Positions 58,692-64,000 of a stretch of 64,000 nucleotides of DNA are shown one piece after another; position 1 is the first letter of the stretch; every line of letters begins with the position of its first letter. This stretch comes from Phallus indusiatus. Its lineage: Eukaryota; Basidiomycota; Agaricomycetes; Phallales; Phallaceae. A program made the translations under genes and the position numbers. The stretch spans positions 682,001-746,000 of the forward strand of contig JAQFWX010000009.1 of assembly GCA_027605045.1 (NCBI GenBank), written 5' to 3'. The notes beneath the pieces are model-generated. The model worked only from the letters and a program-made list of their open reading frames with translations, ran no database searches and had not been told where the DNA came from.

Positions 58692-59452
58692 CCATCCCCC
58701 CTTCAACGAGGCGGCGTCCCGACGCCTGTAGCTTCGACTAATGACGCCTGTAACTTTGAGAAATCGAACCGAGGGCGACGATGGAAAAGAAGGCCATTTA
58801 TAGAGCGTGGCGCACTCGGATGTTCGCGGTGGAATTCCTTAATGAGGTCCGGGGCTGCAATATTCGACTCGGGTTCCCACTGATCGTGCTCGGGACCATA
58901 GCCTTCCCAACGCACCTTATACTCGAGTCGTCTCCGGAAGACACGACTGTCCAAAATCCGTTCCACGACATAGTGTTCACCATCGTCTCTGACCTCAGGA
59001 GGTGGTGGAGCCTTAACGCGACGACCCGGGATCGTATCTTCAACCTTGGGACGTAACTTCCCGACGTGGAAAACAGGATGGAGTCTTGACATCGACAGTG
59101 GTAGACGTAGCCTATATGCATGGGATCCGACCTTGCTGATTATCGGAAATGGGCCCAGGTACCGATGCGACAATTTGGCGGAAGGTCTGGTGGTGCGGAT
59201 GTCACTCGAATCGAGGTAGACCTTGTCGCCAACCTTGTATTCAGGTGCCGGGATGTGTTTCCGGTCGTAGTACTTGGCCATCTCGTCCTTCGACTTGGCT
59301 ATGGCGGCCTTGGCTTCCTCTATCGTCGACTCCATACGCGTCTTGAACTCATTGACAGATTCGATCTTCGAGTCGGCAACCTGCGGTTCGAACCCCATGC
59401 GAGGATGTCGTCCAGTGTCGAGTTCAAATGGTGTCGAACGCGTGGCCGAGTG
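58692..59452 (-). pseudogene. pol: Pol C-terminus of the second chromovirus copy
   Basis: Codes for the integrase C-terminal region and chromodomain (from ATRSTPFELDTGRHPRMGFE to SLVEATGVGTPPR), nearly identical to the complete copy. The open frame from 59398 ends at 58703, and GGGGGGATGG precedes the LTR. Protease-distal, RT, RNase H and integrase core are missing, replaced by an LTR at 59,453. Confidence 0.9.
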
Positions 59453-59849
59453 TGTCAGGGTACGCTACCGCGTCCCCTCATTTTTCCTTGTTTATTATCA
59501 TCGGTATATATCTATTTCTACCTTATTTATATTTCCCGTGCATTACCTCTACCTTCCGTTTATTCTCTCCGTCCATATTTCACCTTCTCTACTCGCGCGC
59601 GTTGCGCGCTCGTACACGGCGTGATGCCCGTGACATCACGTCGCTTAGGCTCGGCTTGGGCGCCTGGCACTTAGCTGTGCCAGGGCCGCACGCCGCGTCG
59701 TCGTTTTATGTATATAGTAGCTGTCCCTAGAGTGAGGGTCCCTAAGCTTGTTCTCTTAGGATCCCCTCCCTCTAGGTGAGTAGTTAGTTCTCCCCCAATA
59801 TATTCACTTAGGATCCCCTCCCTCTAGTGTGAGCTGAGTAGCCCTAACA
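59453..59849 (+). repeat. Single chromovirus LTR at the deletion junction of the second copy
   Basis: Plus-strand LTR of 397 bp inside the minus-strand pol. Its flanks (GAGTG left, GTTAG right) are not a duplication. Left and right pol pieces are about 2.2 kb apart in the complete element. This fits recombination between two LTRs inserted at different pol sites, deleting the middle. Confidence 0.88.
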
Positions 59850-60896
59850 GTTAGGTGACAACGGGTAGATCTTACAAGACTTAGGCTCAGAACCCGGCAC
59901 AAGCTCTATCGGGTGATCCCACTTCTTCGACTGCGGCAACGAGTCGAACGACTCCTTCGAGAAAATGTCGGCAAAGTTGTGGAACATCTCTGGCACAATA
60001 TCCCGAAAGCCTTTGGGTGCTGGTGCGTCTGCGTTGTTGGCGTGGGCCTGAGCCAGTCGCTGGGAGATGGTCTCGGTGGCATATATGCGGTGAGTGTCGG
60101 GCTCATCGGGTAGCATTGATATCGCGAACAGTCGATCACCTTCCTCAACCTCGGACTCGACGTCAACCAGGTCTGGTATGTCAGGATCATCGGCCTCGGT
60201 GTCGTCAAGCTCTGGTAGAGGTGCGCGTCGGATCTGTTGGAATGCACGCTTAGAGAGCTTACCCGCTGGCCAGCGTGGGGCACAAGACCGACAACTGGGG
60301 CTGCAGCGCATGAACTCTACTTGACCAGTTGTGTAGTCTATGACAGGATTGTGGGCCTTGAACCACGGCAGTCCGAACAGGACGGGATACTTGAGCGAGG
60401 TAACGGCGAACAAGGTGCGTTCAGAGTGATCCCGAAAGCGAACAACGAGGTCGACAACGTGGGTGATAGAGCCAGCATGGTTGGGCGTACCATCGACATT
60501 AAACACGGGAATGGGTTTAGCAAGACGTACGGAGGGAAGCCGATGTTTGTCGACAAAGTCGCGGTCGAGGAACATACCACTGGCCCCAGTGTCCAGCATG
60601 GCCTTGCTGTGCAGCAGGGCTCCAGTGTCAACACTCTGTAGCTCTACTGGAATCTCCAGCTTCTGCGTACCGGCAGTAGCTGCAAGTCGGTATTCCTTTG
60701 GCAGTGCACGACGTCGAGAAGGCGACAGCATACATGGAGTTGAAACAGAGCGTGTAGCAGGTGGGGGCGATTCCTTGGGTTTATCAGGGGATGCAGCAGG
60801 GGTAGTTAGATTCGAATCAGAAGTGTCATTTTGTTCGCGATCTATGTACAAAATGTCGAATCTATTAGATGTCGGCAACGAGGGTGCATCTATCAC
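59850..60896 (-). pseudogene. pol: Pol N-terminus (protease region) of the second copy
   Basis: About 348 residues matching the start of the complete Pol, including the protease DTGASG, ending at KSCKIYPLSPN where the LTR begins. Frame is open, so divergence is low. Confidence 0.9.
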
Positions 60897-61105
60897 TCGT
60901 CGCCGTTTTGAAAATCCTCTACCTCTGCTGCAGCTACAGTCTCACCCTGGGTCAGAGCAGAGTCGCCACGCTCCTGGGCTTCTAACGCGTCTTTCTGAGC
61001 CAACAGGTGCGCGATATTGTCGTCCAATTCATCGGGTTGAAGATACCGAATGTCGTATGCGCGAGGGCATTCACGAGCCCAATGACCTGTTGCTCCACAG
61101 CGATG
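60893..61105 (-). pseudogene. gag: Gag C-terminus of the second copy
   Basis: Second half of the zinc knuckle (CGATGHWARECP) through the Gag stop. It is separated from the rest of gag by the 866-bp LTR inserted within the knuckle codons. Confidence 0.9.
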
Positions 61106-61971
61106 TGTCAAGTACCGATATCCGGGAACGGTAATAGATACTGTAATGTATTTTAGTCGCTGAATATAATACCAATAACTGTCACCGTTGGTTGACGACA
61201 GTCAGGACTTGGCCTCAATCTATAAGAGATTGTGCCACGACAGTCTTCTTCAGGATTTGTCCTGACGTTCGTCACGAGCGTCGAGTTCGTCAAGGACGTT
61301 ACGGATATGCGCGTTCCGAGCTTCGAGAACCGCGAGCTGTATCTCGTATTGAATGATATCAAGCTCAACGATAATGAAGAAAGCTTTGAGATGTAACTCT
61401 CGGCAACGACGGATGGCTTCCGTCACTGCAAGTCTCGAAGAGTGATCTCGACGTTCAATGATGAATAGAATAGAGAAGGAGAGTTGTTATAGAGATATCG
61501 AACTACGTTCGATATTAAGTCTGAAGAACTATCTACGTGTATGCTAGGGTTTATATACACGTCAGATAAATAATTCTAGCTCAGTTCGAAATAGATTCCG
61601 AACTTGAGAAATACAAACAAGTCGTGAGATTCGTAAGTTACATCAATATATGCAGGGTATGATGTCTCATGTGATGAACATGAGGTGTGCAGGGATGAGA
61701 GCTGTGCATACATGGACCTACGTTCGTCATCTATGATCTCATAACCGGAACGTGCATGGAATATTCTAGAAAGGGCTTTCCGCGGATGTTCCAGGAGTTA
61801 AGAGAGACGGGTGCGTCTCTATTCGAGTTGTAAGGTTGATTGGGATGACTGAACGCGAAGGTCTTGTCGTGAGTGACGTAAGCGTGATAAGATAACGGAG
61901 ATAGACGGTAAATGATCGGATATGGATTACGTAACGTTACCGGAAGTGATGTCATGAATCGGATCATGACA
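61106..61971 (-). repeat. Long LTR family, copy 2: solo LTR with target duplication
   Basis: 866 bp, inverse of the copy at 55,636. It is flanked by CGATG at 61101-61105 and 61972-61976, so this is a clean insertion into the older gag followed by LTR-LTR excision, or a direct solo LTR. Confidence 0.92.
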
Positions 61972-62490
61972 CGATGACACCTGGTCGATTCTGGGCCTAC
62001 GCGTCGACGGGCAGCGTCAACGTCCATCGGGTCATGTCTAATCTGGGGTGCAGGAGCAGAAACCGCAGGTCTAGGGGGCGGTGCGGGCATGACCTGGGGT
62101 ATAGGCCTGGGAGGTGGGTAGGCAGGAGCCTGATAGGAAGGGGCAAGGGGCCTCCTCTGGATCTGAGGAATCTGGTACGACGGGAAAGGGGTGGGACGAG
62201 GTCGGTTAATGGGGACTGTCGCGGGATTTGTCTGAGTCGTTCCAGAGCCTACGAGCCGTCGGCGAGCAGCGGTGAAGGCCTCGTTGGAACACCTGTCCAT
62301 GTCAAACATGCGTGCTTGCCTGATCCAGCCCTCGTAGTCATGAAGCGCGGGTCGGTCCTTCATTGTCGCTACCAGAGAGGCAATTGCCGGGTCTAAACCA
62401 TTACGAAAGTATGTGTTAATGGCGAGTCCTTCCGTAAAGCCAGCATGCTCAATGAGCACACGGAAGGCGTCTACATACTCTTCTACAGTC
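61972..62490 (-). pseudogene. gag: Gag middle part of the second copy, truncated at its 5' side
   Basis: Matches complete Gag from TVEEYVDAFR to ESTRCHR. Beyond 62,490 the match stops abruptly and unrelated host sequence begins, so the N-terminus, primer site and 5' LTR are lost. Confidence 0.88.
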
Positions 62491-62499
62491 TAAGGATGC

Positions 62500-62700
62500 A
62501 CACGATTCCGGATCCAGGTCAGCCGGATCCGGATCGACAGGTCATGACATCTCCCAAAAGTCATACCTGGATCCGCACAGGTCAATGACCTACGGATCCA
62601 GATCCCCCAGATCCAGATCTTCCCGGATCTATGTCTTCCCGGATCTATGTCTTCCCGGATCCATGTCATCCCGGATCCAGATCTCCCCAAATTCGAGTCC
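62500..62700. repeat. Degenerate minisatellite, 16-bp period
   Basis: Clearest at about 62,602-62,681, where five units of the type GATCTATGTCTTCCCG follow each other. Related GGATCCAG/GGATCTAT pieces extend to both sides. Confidence 0.75.
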
Positions 62701-62930
62701 GGGTCTTGAACAGGAATTTAAAAGGAGCTACACCCAAGTTAAGGGTGTTTCCTTTTTTATTTTGCATGTTTTTGCACTTTTTTTAATAGTTAAACAACAA
62801 ATAATTTCATATTGTGCACTACCTAATCTCTTATTTAATATATCTACATGGAGTACTATGAAAATAACTTGAAGATCGAAATTCCCGTCACCGCAGCCGC
62901 TTCCTTTCCTTCTCTCCAACAACACGTCTG

Positions 62931-63509
62931 ATGCCTGGTCCCAAGATGCCGAAGAGAAAAAAAGGAGTTAGAAAAAAGCGCACAGAACGAAGAGAACGGT
63001 ACTTAAGGTCAGTTCCACTATATGTTCAGATTATGCCGAACTTCATTTTTACCCCAGTAACCATGAGGAAAACCTGGACAGACAGAGAAAGTGGCGAGAG
63101 GGGAGTGGGAGGAAAGGGACAGCAGGAACCGTGGATAGTGAGGTCGATAGCCCGGGCGGTTCTGCGGGAAATCAAACGTGTGTCAACGTTGAGATCATTC
63201 AGAAGCTACCCTCGTTGCAAGAACCTGTGTCTTCCGTGCTTCGCGCTACCCCAATCAAGTCCCCTGTACACGGAACGTTCTATGATGCTGACAGCCTTTC
63301 GGCTCAAATTTTTGAAGAAAACCTAATGACCTTCACTAGCTTAATGGTACTATTTCAATCTACTCAATAAGAAAGAGTAACACAAGTGGCTAACACAAGC
63401 ATTCAAGGAGGAGAAACTTACCGACGCGAAAAACGAATTGATGATCGACAGCGCCACCGTGCATGTCTTCGATCTCGACGCGTGGTCCGATGACACACTA
63501 ATCACTGAC
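62931..63509 (+). pseudogene. Host gene cut by an LTR (unknown family)
   Basis: Starts at the ATG at 62931 (MPGPKMPKRKKGVRKKRTER, very basic). Exons 62931-63007, 63058-63346 and 63387-63509 join in frame. Later text includes QTCVNVEIIQKLPSLQEPVS, FEENLMTFTSLMWLTQAFKE and ATVHVFDLDAWSDDTLITD, after which an LTR begins. The second intron would be only 40 bp. No known domain recognised. It is truncated, so probably non-functional; its 3' part is not found next to the other inversion junction. Confidence 0.5.
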
Positions 63510-63905
63510 TGTTAGGGCTACTCAGCTCACACTAGAGGGAGGGGATCCTAAGATAATATATTAAGGAGAATACTAACTACTCACCTAGAGGGAGGGGATC
63601 CTAAGAGAACAAGCTTAGGGACCCTCACTCTAGGTACAGCTACTATATACATAAAACGACGACGCGGCGTGCGGCCCTGACACAGCTAAGTGCCAGGCGC
63701 CCAAGCCGAGCCTAAGCGACGTGATGTCACGGGCATCACGCCGGGTACGAGCGCGCGACGCGCGCGAGTAGAGAAAGTGAAATAGAGACAGAACAAGGAA
63801 ACGGAGAGTAAAAGTAAAATATGGAAATGATAAATAAAATAGAAAGGAAATGATGCCGATGATAATAAATAAGAAAATGAGAGACGGCGGTAGCGTACCC
63901 TGACA
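63510..63905 (-). repeat. Chromovirus LTR (LTR-B), second inversion breakpoint
   Basis: 396 bp on the minus strand. Its 5' part belongs to the subfamily of the LTR at 58,279, but its last about 60 bp are identical to LTR-A at 54,212. The right flank AGAAG (63906-63910) pairs with the complement of CTTCT at 54,610. Confidence 0.9.
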
Positions 63906-64000
63906 AGAAGACTCTTCATCAGTTCCGTCATAATCTAGCCATTTTACCAAGTACAGTAACGGTACTGCACGACGTCGATCGATTTTAGAATCAAGTATCG
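63906..64000 (-). pseudogene. Chromodomain pol of a second Ty3/gypsy family (left half, runs off edge)
   Basis: Minus-strand reading gives ILDSKIDRRRAVPLLYLVKW-LDYDGTDEESS, a chromodomain of a Tf2-like Pol, cut by LTR-B. Its continuation is at 54,610-54,721. The rest of the element should lie to the right of this window. Confidence 0.82.

Overview
The window is nuclear DNA of a filamentous basidiomycete, most likely an Agaricomycete. The evidence is genes split by many 50-65 bp GT..AG introns, a GH11 xylanase with a fungal cellulose-binding module, a DUF6535 membrane protein, an F-box/leucine-rich protein, a TRI5-type sesquiterpene synthase, a CSL transcription factor, and chromodomain Ty3/gypsy retrotransposons. 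Exon joins given here come from reading splice sites and family motifs by eye; no search was run.

Left part (1-11,000): a truncated cytochrome P450, a divergent aldehyde dehydrogenase (ALDH-1), an MFS exporter and a trichodiene-synthase-family terpene cyclase. Together they look like the edge of a small terpenoid biosynthetic cluster. From 11,000 to 19,500 there is a long gene-poor stretch and a large CSL-family transcription factor gene with low-complexity insertions.

Middle part (19,500-38,600): two tandem aldo-keto reductases, a GH11 xylanase, a decayed third reductase, and a secreted protein made almost entirely of 13 histidine-rich repeats. The reductase plus secreted-gene unit appears to have been duplicated. 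The His-rich gene occupies the position of the xylanase and shares its signal peptide and proximal promoter, but not its mature domain. Next comes an array of three further ALDH copies on the minus strand: two intact, one a deletion pseudogene, plus a stray ALDH exon between them.

Right part (39,300-64,000): an F-box protein, a DUF6535 protein, then a dense nest of retrotransposons. One Ty3/gypsy chromovirus has uninterrupted gag and pol. Eleven bases just after its 5' LTR are exactly complementary to 11 bases in the LTR about 30-37 bp after a TATA box, the arrangement expected for Tf1-like self-priming. Around it lie a scrambled second copy, single LTRs of several families (two with clear 5-bp target duplications), the 3' end of another chromodomain element, and fragments of interrupted host genes. 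Halves of one chromodomain coding sequence on opposite strands at 54.6 kb and 63.9 kb, each next to an LTR, show that about 8.9 kb was inverted between two LTRs (or mis-joined in assembly).
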